From contig OY782680.1 of NCBI GenBank assembly GCA_963678085.1, positions 1,240,001 to 1,304,000 of the forward strand: a stretch of 64,000 nucleotides of DNA, given 5' to 3'. The notes beneath the pieces are model-generated. The model did no database searches and was not told where the DNA came from. It saw only the letters and a program-made list of their open reading frames with translations. Positions 35,119 to 43,436 of this stretch are shown in pieces (position 1 is the stretch's first letter; each line of letters opens with the position of its first letter). The translations under genes and the position numbers were made by a program. The DNA comes from Aliishimia sp963678085 (GTDB lineage Bacteria > Pseudomonadota > Alphaproteobacteria > Rhodobacterales > Rhodobacteraceae).

Positions 35119-36510
35119 ATGGATGGCACCTTTAACGAAAATGACCTGAGCCATGTGGTTGAGGCGGATCGCGCACATATCTGGCACCATCTGATCCAGC
35201 ATAAGCCATTTGAAACCACGGACCCGCGCATTATCGTTGAGGGCAAAGGCATCCATGTTTGGGATCAAAAGGGCAAAGAGCACTTGGATGCTGTCTCTGG
35301 CGGTGTATGGACCGTGAATGTGGGCTATGGCCGCGAACGTATTGCCAAGGCGGTCTATAACCAATTGGTCAAGATGAACTATTTTGCGGGCTCTGCGGGC
35401 TCTATTCCTGGCGCGATCTTTGCGGAAAAGCTGATTGCAAAAATGCCAGGCCTGTCGCGCGTTTACTATATGAACTCCGGTTCAGAGGCGAATGAGAAAG
35501 CCTTTAAGATGGTGCGCCAGATCGCGCAAAAGCGCTATGGCGGCAAAAAGCATAAAATCCTCTATCGCGACCGCGACTATCACGGCACCACGATTGCTTG
35601 CCTTAGCGCCGGTGGGCAGGATGAGCGCAATGCGCACTATGGCCCCTTCACCCCTGGCTTTGTGCGCGTGCCCCATTGCTTGGAATATCGCCGCCACGAA
35701 CAGGAGGGCGCGCCCATCGAGAATTACGGCGAATGGGCCGCAAACCAGATCGAAGAAGTGATCCTGCGCGAGGGGCCCGACACTGTAGGCGCGCTCTGCC
35801 TTGAGCCCGTGACAGCTGGGGGCGGCGTGATCACTCCGCCTCAGGGCTATTGGGAGCGGGTGCAAGAGATCTGCAAGAAATACGATATTCTGCTGCATAT
35901 TGACGAAGTTGTTTGCGGCGTGGGTCGCACGGGCACTTGGTTCGGCTATCAGCATTACGGCATCAAACCAGATATGGTCACGATGGCCAAGGGCGTGGCC
36001 TCGGGCTATGCGGCGATTGCCTGCCTTGTGACCACCGAAGAGGTGTTTGACATGTTCAAAGACGACGCCTCAGACCCGATGAACTATTTCCGCGATATCT
36101 CAACCTTTGGCGGCTGCACCGCGGGGCCAGCGGCGGCAATAGAGAATCTGGCGATCATCGAAGAAGAAGACCTGCTGAGCAATACCGTCGCCATGGGCGC
36201 GCGCCTGATGGATAATCTGCATGCGTTGGCAGAAAAGCGCGCCGTAATTGGCGATGTGCGCGGCAAGGGCCTATTCTGCGGCGCAGAACTGGTGGCGGAT
36301 CGTGGCTCCCGCGAGCCTGTTGATGAAAAGAAAGTGCAAGCGGTCGTCGCAGATTGCATGGGCCAAGGCGTGATCATCGGCGCCACCAACCGCTCCCTGC
36401 CCGGCAAAAACAACACACTCTGTTTCTCCCCCGCCCTGATCGCAACCGCGGATAATATCGACCAGCTGACCGATGCGGTGGACCAAGCCCTAACCCGTGT
36501 GTTTGGGTAG
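35119..36510 (+). CDS. tpa: Taurine-pyruvate aminotransferase
   Basis: This PLP enzyme of aminotransferase class III (463 residues from ATG 35119, GGAG upstream) transfers the taurine amino group to pyruvate, giving sulfoacetaldehyde and alanine. Motifs are YYMNSGSEANEKAFK, LLHIDEVVCGVGRTG and the PLP lysine in MVTMAKGVASGYAAI. Its place between tauABC and tauR in the same locus supports taurine over other omega-amino acids. Sulfoacetaldehyde acetyltransferase (xsc), the next step, is not in the window. Confidence 0.9.
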   Translation: MDGTFNENDLSHVVEADRAHIWHHLIQHKPFETTDPRIIVEGKGIHVWDQKGKEHLDAVSGGVWTVNVGYGRERIAKAVYNQLVKMNYFAGSAGSIPGAIFAEKLIAKMPGLSRVYYMNSGSEANEKAFKMVRQIAQKRYGGKKHKILYRDRDYHGTTIACLSAGGQDERNAHYGPFTPGFVRVPHCLEYRRHEQEGAPIENYGEWAANQIEEVILREGPDTVGALCLEPVTAGGGVITPPQGYWERVQEICKKYDILLHIDEVVCGVGRTGTWFGYQHYGIKPDMVTMAKGVASGYAAIACLVTTEEVFDMFKDDASDPMNYFRDISTFGGCTAGPAAAIENLAIIEEEDLLSNTVAMGARLMDNLHALAEKRAVIGDVRGKGLFCGAELVADRGSREPVDEKKVQAVVADCMGQGVIIGATNRSLPGKNNTLCFSPALIATADNIDQLTDAVDQALTRVFG

Positions 36511-36521
36511 TTTCTTTCGAA

Positions 36522-36551
36522 GCTGGACGCGCTCCACGTTGCGCGTCCAGC
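36522..36551 (+). terminator. Strong hairpin after tpa
   Basis: GCTGGACGCG (36522-36531) pairs perfectly with CGCGTCCAGC (36542-36551) across a 10-nt loop, 11 nt after the tpa stop and before the convergent hypothetical gene. No T tract follows. Confidence 0.6.
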
Positions 36552-36586
36552 ACATGCCTTTGGGGCTGTATTGCCCACACAGGTCG

Positions 36587-37177
36587 TTATCTCACCAACT
36601 CCAACCGCTTCACCGCTTGGGCTATATCGCGCCAGGTGTCTGTATCGTTCACGGGCCAAGCGTTTTGGCGCAGCTTAAACGGTTTGTAGCGTTTGTGGTA
36701 GTAATGGCTCACCAATGTGCTGTTTTCTCGCTTTAGGTGAAAGGCGGCGATTTCCCCGTAGCGGGGGTTCGATTTGTCTTTACTACAGGCAATTGAAAAC
36801 TCAAAAGACTTGCGCGAGTTATTCGGGGAATAGAGTGTATAGATGTCCTCGCATTCCCTTTCATATTTCGAGATAAGAAGCTCTGCATAATGTTTCAGCG
36901 GTCGTCTTTGATTGCGCATCGCTAAGATAGCGTAGAGCTCGGACCAATTCTCAAAGCTTTCCCCTTTCGGGATCATTTCGAAGAAGAAGGTTCCATTATT
37001 TTCCCGTCTTGAGACCTCCATATGCGCCATGAAGTCGTTTGATTTGCGCCAAGGGGGCGGGTCGATCACGGTGATCACGCTATAAGTTCGCATCGTGATT
37101 GACGCGGATTCAGCGAGGGCAGCGCTTGAGAAGAGCGCTGCGCCGAGAAGGGCGAGGATGAGCGATTTCAAGGTCAT
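36587..37177 (-). CDS. Secreted hypothetical protein
   Basis: The protein has 196 residues with a clear signal peptide (MTLKSLILALLGAALFSSAALAES). The mature part is basic and rich in Tyr, Arg and Asn (HYYHKRYKPFKLRQNAWP), with two Cys (ECEDIYTL, SIACSKDKSN) that could form a disulfide. Its base composition is more AT-rich than its neighbours, which might reflect transfer. No family is recognised. It is convergent with tpa and divergent from tauR, so it splits the taurine locus. Confidence 0.7.
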   Translation of the reverse strand: MTLKSLILALLGAALFSSAALAESASITMRTYSVITVIDPPPWRKSNDFMAHMEVSRRENNGTFFFEMIPKGESFENWSELYAILAMRNQRRPLKHYAELLISKYERECEDIYTLYSPNNSRKSFEFSIACSKDKSNPRYGEIAAFHLKRENSTLVSHYYHKRYKPFKLRQNAWPVNDTDTWRDIAQAVKRLELVR

Positions 37178-37256
37178 TTTTACGATCTACCGGGTCCATA
37201 TTAAACTTGGGTAAATCTGGCACGGGATAGGGGCGCATCATAGTCAGGTATTCCCT

Positions 37257-37288
37257 ACCAGTCCAGTTTGACGCCCGCGTAGGTCCAG
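37257..37288 (-). promoter_or_regulatory. Candidate TauR operator upstream of tauR
   Basis: On the minus strand CTGGACCTAC (37288-37279) and CTGGACTGGT (37266-37257) share CTGGAC exactly 22 nt apart, and end 14 nt upstream of the tauR start. This fits a MocR-type regulator that binds direct repeats, and suggests autoregulation. Confidence 0.5.
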
Positions 37289-37302
37289 GGTAAGCATGCG
37301 CC

Positions 37303-38775
37303 ATGGCTATTCCCGTCGAGACCTTCTTTCTCAAATCCAGCGATCATGGAACGCTCCAGGCGCGGATCCAGCAGATGATTGCCGCGGGCATTCTGTCGGG
37401 GCGGTTTCAGGCGGGTGAAAAGCTGCCCTCGTCCCGCAAGCTTGCCGCGCATTTGGGGGTGAGCCGGATCACTGTCACGCTTGCCTATACAGAGCTTTTG
37501 TCCAATGACTATCTCACGTCGCGTGGTCGGTCGGGCTATTTTATTTCTGAAACTGCGCCGCGCCCGCCGAAATTTGACCCGTCTCAAGTGGGTGAGGATA
37601 AGGTCGATTGGGCGCGCGCCATTGGTCAGCGCTTTACCGGGGGCGACACGCCGCGCAAGCCGCAGAACTGGGCCGACTATAAATACCCCTTTATTTACGG
37701 GCAGGCGGACCCGGCGCTATTTGATCACACCAATTGGCGGCATTGCGCGGTGCAGGCGCTTGGGGCGCGGGATTTCTCGGCGATGACAACGGATTACTAT
37801 GATCAGGATGATCCGCAACTGATTGAATTCATCGCCCGCCACACCTTGCCCCGGCGGGGGATTTCTGCACGCCCAGAACAGATCTTGATCACTCTTGGGG
37901 CGCAGAATGCGCTGTGGATCGCGGCTCAGGTGCTGTTGACGCAAAGGCGCACTGCGGCGCTGGAGGATCCCTGCTACCATGCTTTGCGGGACATTTTGCG
38001 CCATGCGCGCTGCCATGTGGAGCCGGTGGCTGTGGACCGGGATGGGCTGCCCCCCGAGTTGATCCCCGATGGCACAGATGTGATTTTCACCACGCCGTCG
38101 CATCAATGCCCGACCAATGCCACAATGCCAATTGCTCGGCGCAAAGAGCTGTTGACCCGCGCCGCCGAGCTTGAGGCGTTGATCGTCGAGGATGATTACG
38201 AGTTTGAGATGTCCTTTCTGCGTGCGCCCTCTCCGGCGCTCAAAAGCCTGGATGAAGAGGGGCGGGTGATCTATGTGGGCAGCTTTTCCAAATCACTGTT
38301 TCCTGGGCTAAGGCTGGGGTATTTGGTCGGCTCAGAGCCGTTTATCCGTGAGGCCCGTGCCCTGCGCGCCTCGGTGCTGCGCCACCCGCCGGGCCATATG
38401 CAGCGCACGGCCGCTTACTTCCTCTCGCTTGGTCATTATGATGCTCTGATCCGCCGTATGTCCGCCGCCCTGCATGATCGGCGCACCGAGCTTGAACGCG
38501 CCATATCTGAGCACGGGCTTGAGGTGGCAGGGCTGGGCGCCTTTGGCGGCTCTTCGATCTGGATGCAGGCCCCGCCCCATGTGGATAGCGAAGAGCTGAG
38601 CGCGCGCCTTGCCGAACGCTCCGTCCTGATTGAGCCGGGCGCGGCGTTCTTTGCATCCGCGACCCCGCCGCGCCATTACTACCGCCTTGGCTATTCCTCG
38701 ATCCCGAAGGGGCGAATTTATGAGGGCGTGAATTTGATCGCAAACACCTTACGATATGAGGGAAAGGCCTGTTAG
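37303..38775 (+). CDS. tauR: TauR: MocR-type (GntR HTH plus aminotransferase-fold) regulator
   Basis: The protein has 490 residues. The N-terminal GntR winged helix (about 15-80) has AGILSGRFQAGEKLPSSRKLAAHLG and SRITVTLAYTELLSNDYL. It is followed by a type I aminotransferase-like domain with the PLP lysine in YVGSFSKSLFPGLRLGYL. In Rhodobacter TauR activates taurine genes in response to taurine (family knowledge). Its position beside tpa-tauABC and the CTGGAC repeats upstream support the name. The Shine-Dalgarno is weak at ATG 37303. Confidence 0.88.
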   Translation: MAIPVETFFLKSSDHGTLQARIQQMIAAGILSGRFQAGEKLPSSRKLAAHLGVSRITVTLAYTELLSNDYLTSRGRSGYFISETAPRPPKFDPSQVGEDKVDWARAIGQRFTGGDTPRKPQNWADYKYPFIYGQADPALFDHTNWRHCAVQALGARDFSAMTTDYYDQDDPQLIEFIARHTLPRRGISARPEQILITLGAQNALWIAAQVLLTQRRTAALEDPCYHALRDILRHARCHVEPVAVDRDGLPPELIPDGTDVIFTTPSHQCPTNATMPIARRKELLTRAAELEALIVEDDYEFEMSFLRAPSPALKSLDEEGRVIYVGSFSKSLFPGLRLGYLVGSEPFIREARALRASVLRHPPGHMQRTAAYFLSLGHYDALIRRMSAALHDRRTELERAISEHGLEVAGLGAFGGSSIWMQAPPHVDSEELSARLAERSVLIEPGAAFFASATPPRHYYRLGYSSIPKGRIYEGVNLIANTLRYEGKAC

Positions 38776-39083
38776 GGGGCTCGGACTGCAATTCTTGATA
38801 GAGAGAACAGAGACGCAGCACCCGAAAATTCAGGTTTTCGAGTATTTTAGTTGCGGGTTGAGCATATCGGAACGTCGGGGATCAAAGATATTATTTTCCC
38901 GCGATTTTGCGCAACTCAATTTCTGGCTGGCTGAGAGAGAATAACGCGCCTATATACCCCTATTGAGGGGGTTCAGGTCTCTCTATACATGTTAAAGTAT
39001 TAATGCGAATATGCCTCTATTAACTATTTATTAACCATTTTAATGCACGTTTCTAAGGCACTTTATGCTCCCGGGGGGAGGCG
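38776..39083. other. 308-bp gap, AT-rich at its right end
   Basis: No gene is supported here. The stretch from about 38930 to 39060 is markedly AT-rich compared with the rest of the window. It contains a CCCCT-ATTG-AGGGG hairpin near 38960 and a CtrA-type site (39020-39034) upstream of the PAS-like gene. Confidence 0.6.
39020..39034. promoter_or_regulatory. CtrA-type site TTAA-N7-TTAA upstream of the PAS-like gene
   Basis: TTAA (39020-39023), seven bases, then TTAA (39031-39034) is an exact match to the CtrA consensus of alphaproteobacteria, 49 nt upstream of the start at 39084. The surroundings are AT-rich, which raises the chance of a random match. Confidence 0.45.
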
Positions 39084-39680
39084 ATGGAATTTAGAGATCC
39101 TCAAAGGGATTTTGTTGGGAAGACAGATTTACCTGGTCGAGGCGCGGCTGAAGTTGCGACGCTTGTTCTCAATCAAAACGACAAAATTGTGGCGGTAAGC
39201 GGCCCCTGGCGGACAATGGCGCTGCAACGGGCGGCGATCCCATTGGAGATTGATCAAGTCTATAATCGCGATCTCACAGATTTTGTTGAAGGCTTGGACA
39301 CGCGCTCTTTTCTGCGTGCGATCTTTTTTTCCTGCCGGCAAAACGGCTATGCTTTTGAAATGCCGTATAGATGTGATCGGCCGGATATGGTGCGCGTGTG
39401 TTCCATGCATATCCAACCCAAGCTCGGGGGATTTTTGCAAATTCGCCATAGCGTCATGTATGAACAGCCCTTCGCCGAGGCACCGCAATCTATAAAGACA
39501 GTTGTATCGGCAGATAGGCAATGCAGTATGTGCCAGAAGGTGCAATTTGGCGGCACATGGCACGAACCGCAGGGGCTGAGCAAAACGATCTTCAAACCTG
39601 CAGAACTTGTTGTCTGCCCAAGCTGCAAACAACGCGCCCGGCGCGCCATCGCCAAACCGGCCACCCCTCCGAATCATTGA
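39084..39680 (+). CDS. PAS-like domain protein with C-terminal zinc ribbon
   Basis: The protein has 198 residues, preceded by GGGGGAGG. Residues about 24-128 have a PAS-like pattern (LVLNQNDKIVAVSGPWRTMA, then FFSCRQNGYAFEMPYRCDRP, GGFLQIRHSVMY). The C-terminal part carries a four-cysteine knuckle: Cys147, Cys150, Cys178, Cys181 (CSMC and CPSC), likely zinc-binding. There is no output domain such as HTH, kinase or GGDEF. It may be a sensor acting through protein contact. A CtrA-type site lies just upstream. Function is unknown. Confidence 0.7.
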   Translation: MEFRDPQRDFVGKTDLPGRGAAEVATLVLNQNDKIVAVSGPWRTMALQRAAIPLEIDQVYNRDLTDFVEGLDTRSFLRAIFFSCRQNGYAFEMPYRCDRPDMVRVCSMHIQPKLGGFLQIRHSVMYEQPFAEAPQSIKTVVSADRQCSMCQKVQFGGTWHEPQGLSKTIFKPAELVVCPSCKQRARRAIAKPATPPNH

Positions 39681-39863
39681 GTTTGTGGGGGGCTTCCCAG
39701 GGCCATCACGCCAATCCGTTTCGCGTTATGTGGAATAAGCCCGTTTCCGAGCGTAGCCTGTCCTAGAGTAGAAAACGATCATGTCGAGCCAGTCTTCGCT
39801 GCCTCTCGCTTCGCCCGAACGCGAATAATGGCACACGGTGATTCAACTTGATCTGTTTTCACT

Positions 39864-41501
39864 CTAGTTCCCTGCGCTTTCCATCTTTCGGCTCGCTAGG
39901 ACTTTTTCGAGCCAGCCGAGCTGCATTTCCGGGACCGATGAGAGCAGCAGGTCTGTGTAATCGTCGAAGGGCGGCGAGAGCACTTTGGATTTGGGGCCGT
40001 AGCGCTGCACGCGGCCCTGATACATCACCGCAATGCTGTCGGAAATCGCTTTCACGGTCGCCAGATCATGGGTGATGAAGAGATAGGCCACATCTTCTAC
40101 CTCTTGCAGTTTCAAAAGCAGTTTCAAGATACCATCGGCCACAAGCGGGTCGAGGGCCGATGTGACCTCGTCGCAGATGATCAGTTTTGGTTTTGCGGCC
40201 AGAGCGCGGGCGATGCAGACGCGTTGTTTTTGCCCGCCCGAGAGCTCTGCGGGGTAGCGGTCTTGGAACCCGGTGCCCAGTTCGATCTCATCCAGCAGCT
40301 CTTGAATGCGGCGCTGTTTTTCTTGGCCTTTCAGCCCGAAATAAAACTCCAGCGGGCGGCCAATGATGGTGCCGACCGTCTGACGCGGGTTCATCGCCAC
40401 ATCGGCCATTTGATAGATCATTTGCAGCTCGCGCAGATCTTCAATCGGGCGTGAGCGCTGGTCGGGGGTCAGCTCATGACCGTCAAAGATAATCTTGCCA
40501 TCGCGCGGGGGCAAAAGGCCCGTGATCACGCGCGCCAGGGTCGATTTGCCCGAGCCGGACTCGCCTACCACGGCAAGTGTCTGGCCGGGGTAAAGGTCCA
40601 CGCTCACATCATGCAGGACGTCAAAAGGGGTGCCTTTATAGCGGGCGGTGATGTTTTGCACCGAGAGGACTGGCGCGCCCTGTGGTGCTTTTTCCGGGTG
40701 CTCAATGGAGCGTACAGTGACCAGCGCCTTGGTATACTCTTCTTGCGGTGCGTTGATGATCTGATCGGTGGAGCCATATTCCACGGTCTTGCCCATGCGC
40801 AGCACCATGATGTCATCGGACACCTGCGCGACCACAGCCAAGTCATGGGTGATATAGAGTGCGGCCACGCCGGTGTCACGGATGGCTTCTTTGATGGCGG
40901 CAAGCACGTCGATCTGGGTGGTGACATCAAGCGCGGTTGTGGGCTCGTCAAAGACCACCAGATCCGGTTCGGGGCACAGAGCCAGCGCGGTCATGCAGCG
41001 TTGCAACTGCCCGCCTGAAACCTGATGTGGGTAGCGTTTGCCGATATTGTCCGGGTCGGGCAGGCCAAGCTTTCGAAATAGCGTGATGGCGCGGGCCTCC
41101 GCCTCTTTCTTGGAGAATTTGCCGTGATGGATTGCGGCCTCGGTCACTTGCTCCATGATCTGCTTGGCCGGGTTAAAGCTGGCTGCTGCGGATTGCGAAA
41201 CATAAGTCACCTCACCGCCGCGCAGTTTGCGGATCTCACCCAGCTTGGATTTCAGAATATCGCGGCCATTGACCCAAACCTCGCCGCCGGTGATTTTCAC
41301 GCCGCCGCGCCCATAGGCCATTGAAGCGAGCCCGATGGTAGATTTGCCCGCGCCGCTCTCGCCGATCAGGCCAAGAACTTTGCCCGGTTGCAGATCAAAA
41401 TCGACGCCATGCACGATCTCAATATCGTGGGGCTTGGCGTCTGGGGGATAGACGGTTGCGCCAATTTTCAATCCGCGCACTTTGACAAGAGGCTCACTCA
41501 T
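39864..41501 (-). CDS. Dual ATP-binding ABC protein (oligopeptide/glutathione type)
   Basis: The protein has 545 residues from ATG 41501 with AGGAGG upstream. Two complete ATPase domains are fused, as in DppDF/GsiA-like proteins: Walker A GESGAGKST and VSGGQLQR signature in the first, GESGSGKST and LSGGQKQR in the second. Each ends with an H-loop (YITHDLAVVAQ, FITHDLATVKA). It energises import of peptides or similar solutes with the two permeases encoded upstream; its start overlaps the permease stop by 4 nt. Confidence 0.93.
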   Translation of the reverse strand: MSEPLVKVRGLKIGATVYPPDAKPHDIEIVHGVDFDLQPGKVLGLIGESGAGKSTIGLASMAYGRGGVKITGGEVWVNGRDILKSKLGEIRKLRGGEVTYVSQSAAASFNPAKQIMEQVTEAAIHHGKFSKKEAEARAITLFRKLGLPDPDNIGKRYPHQVSGGQLQRCMTALALCPEPDLVVFDEPTTALDVTTQIDVLAAIKEAIRDTGVAALYITHDLAVVAQVSDDIMVLRMGKTVEYGSTDQIINAPQEEYTKALVTVRSIEHPEKAPQGAPVLSVQNITARYKGTPFDVLHDVSVDLYPGQTLAVVGESGSGKSTLARVITGLLPPRDGKIIFDGHELTPDQRSRPIEDLRELQMIYQMADVAMNPRQTVGTIIGRPLEFYFGLKGQEKQRRIQELLDEIELGTGFQDRYPAELSGGQKQRVCIARALAAKPKLIICDEVTSALDPLVADGILKLLLKLQEVEDVAYLFITHDLATVKAISDSIAVMYQGRVQRYGPKSKVLSPPFDDYTDLLLSSVPEMQLGWLEKVLASRKMESAGN

Positions 41502-42319
41502 CCCCGGCCTCCTTTCAGTGATGTGGTGCGGTTGAGGATCCAATCGGCGATAAGGTTCACCGAGATGGCAAGTGTGGCGATGGCGATGGCCGGATAGAGC
41601 GCGGCGCCAATGCCAAATAGGATGCCGTCCTTGTTTTCTTTCACGATCCCGCCCCAATCGGCCAATGGGGGTTGAACACCGACGCCCAAGAAGGAGAGGG
41701 TTGAAATGAACAGGATCATGAAGATGAAGCGCAACCCGAGCTCCGCAACGAGAGGGGAGAGCGCATTAGGTAGGATTTCTCGGAAAATGATCCAGGCCAG
41801 TTTTTCACCGCGCAGCCGTGCGGCTTCGACATAATCCATCACCGAGATATCCACGGCCACGGCGCGTGCCAAACGATAGACGCGGGTGCTGTCCAGAAGT
41901 CCCATAATCAGGACCAGGACCAGGATCGTTGTTTCCTCAATAGCGCTGAGGATTACGAGCGCCAAGATCAATGCGGGGATAGACATAAACAGATCTACGA
42001 AGCGAGAAAGAATCTGGTCCACCCATCCGCCCGTTACGGCTGCGAGAAAGCCAAGAACGGCACCTGTCACAAAGCTTACAATGGTTGCGGCGGTTGCGAT
42101 AAAGATCGTGGTCCGTCCACCATAAATCATGCGCGTGAGCAGATCTCGGCCAATTTGATCTGTGCCAAGCCAGAATTCAGAAGAGGAGGACTCCCACACG
42201 TCTCCGGCGACTTCTGCCATCCCATAAGGGGCAACCCAAGGTGCAAAGATCGCGGCGAGGAAATAGAGCGAGGTTAGAAACAAGCCGATTGCGGCTGAGA
42301 GAGGAATGTTTTTCAGCAT
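41498..42319 (-). CDS. ABC transporter permease (DppC type)
   Basis: The permease has 273 residues from ATG 42319 (MLKNIPLSAAIGLF). The typical DppC start has an early helix, then WLGTDQIGRDLLTRMIYGGR, and the EAA loop is EAARLRGEKLAWIIFREILPN. It forms the channel with the preceding permease. An intergenic GC-hairpin repeat lies between the two permease genes. Confidence 0.92.
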   Translation of the reverse strand: MLKNIPLSAAIGLFLTSLYFLAAIFAPWVAPYGMAEVAGDVWESSSSEFWLGTDQIGRDLLTRMIYGGRTTIFIATAATIVSFVTGAVLGFLAAVTGGWVDQILSRFVDLFMSIPALILALVILSAIEETTILVLVLIMGLLDSTRVYRLARAVAVDISVMDYVEAARLRGEKLAWIIFREILPNALSPLVAELGLRFIFMILFISTLSFLGVGVQPPLADWGGIVKENKDGILFGIGAALYPAIAIATLAISVNLIADWILNRTTSLKGGRG

Positions 42320-42344
42320 GGGGTGAATCCTGACGGTTTTTCCA

Positions 42345-42387
42345 TGGGGGCTCTGCCCCCAAACCCCCGAGGTACTTTTCGCCAAAT
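42345..42387 (-). repeat. Intergenic GC-hairpin repeat, copy 2
   Basis: On the minus strand it reads ATTTGGCGAAAAGTACC (42387-42371), then CGGGGG, TTT, and a hairpin TGGGGGC-AGA-GCCCCCA (42361-42345). This is the same design as 25064-25111. It sits between two permease genes of one operon, where it could shape relative expression. Confidence 0.7.
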
Positions 42388-42401
42388 AAAGAGGGGAATG
42401 G

Positions 42402-43361
42402 TCATTTCGGATGCCTCAGACGTGGGTTGGTCAGAATGCTCACCACATCCGCGATGATGTTCATCGCGATATAGACGGCGGCAAAGATCACGCCGCAGGC
42501 CAGCACAACGGGCACGTCGCGCTTGACCACCGCATCCACCATATATTGCCCCATGCCCGGATAGGCAAAGACCACTTCGACAACGACCACACCAACCACA
42601 AGATAGGCGAGGTTGATCATCACAACGGTCACTATTGGCGCGATGGCATTTGGAAAGGCGTGTTTATAGATGATGGTGAAGCCGTTCAGGCCCTTGAGCT
42701 CGGCGGTTTCGATATAGGCTGACTGCATGACATTTAGGATCGCGGCGCGGGTCATGCGCATCATCTGTGCCAAGACAACCAGGGTAAGCGTAATGAGGGG
42801 CAGGGCGATTTGGTAGAGCTGCTCGCTTAATGGGATCGACCAGGAAAACATCACGGCGTTTGGCGGGAACCAGCCCCATTTAATCGCCGCATAGAACATC
42901 AAGATATAGCCGATCATAAACTCGGGCAGTGAAACGCTGGTCAGGGTGACACCTGAGATCAGCCGATCGGGCCAGCGGTTTTGAAAGCGAACGGCCAAAA
43001 GCCCCAGCAAGATTGCCAGAGGTACGGAAACCACAGCGACCCAAGCGGCAAGGAACAGGGTCGCGCTCATCTTTTTGGCGATTTGCTCAGCGATGGGCAG
43101 TTTGTTGGAGAGCGCATTGCCCATATCAAAGGTCACAACGCCGCCAAGCCATTCGAAATAGCGGGTCAGGGCAGGGCGGTTCAGTCCCATCTCTTCGCGC
43201 AAATTGGCAAGGCTTTCCGGGGTCGCGGATTGACCCAGTTGCGCTTGCGCCGCATCGGTGGGCAGGATTTCGATGAGACCGAAAAGCAGCGCAGAGGCTG
43301 CAAAGAGAAGCAACACGCCAATGCCAAGGCGCTGCAAGACGAGCGTTAATACAGGGTGCAT
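42402..43361 (-). CDS. ABC transporter permease (DppB type)
   Basis: The permease has 319 residues. The DppB-like N-terminus is LVLQRLGIGVLLLFAASALLFGL, then ATPESLANLREEMGLNRP. The EAA region is IETAELKGLNGFTIIYKHAFPNA. It lies between the binding protein and the second permease of the same importer. Confidence 0.92.
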   Translation of the reverse strand: MHPVLTLVLQRLGIGVLLLFAASALLFGLIEILPTDAAQAQLGQSATPESLANLREEMGLNRPALTRYFEWLGGVVTFDMGNALSNKLPIAEQIAKKMSATLFLAAWVAVVSVPLAILLGLLAVRFQNRWPDRLISGVTLTSVSLPEFMIGYILMFYAAIKWGWFPPNAVMFSWSIPLSEQLYQIALPLITLTLVVLAQMMRMTRAAILNVMQSAYIETAELKGLNGFTIIYKHAFPNAIAPIVTVVMINLAYLVVGVVVVEVVFAYPGMGQYMVDAVVKRDVPVVLACGVIFAAVYIAMNIIADVVSILTNPRLRHPK

Positions 43362-43436
43362 GATTTCAACCCGCTAAATGTGCCGTGATGGGCGGAGTTG
43401 CGGCGCCCCGATTACGAGGCACCGCAGCGATAGGTC

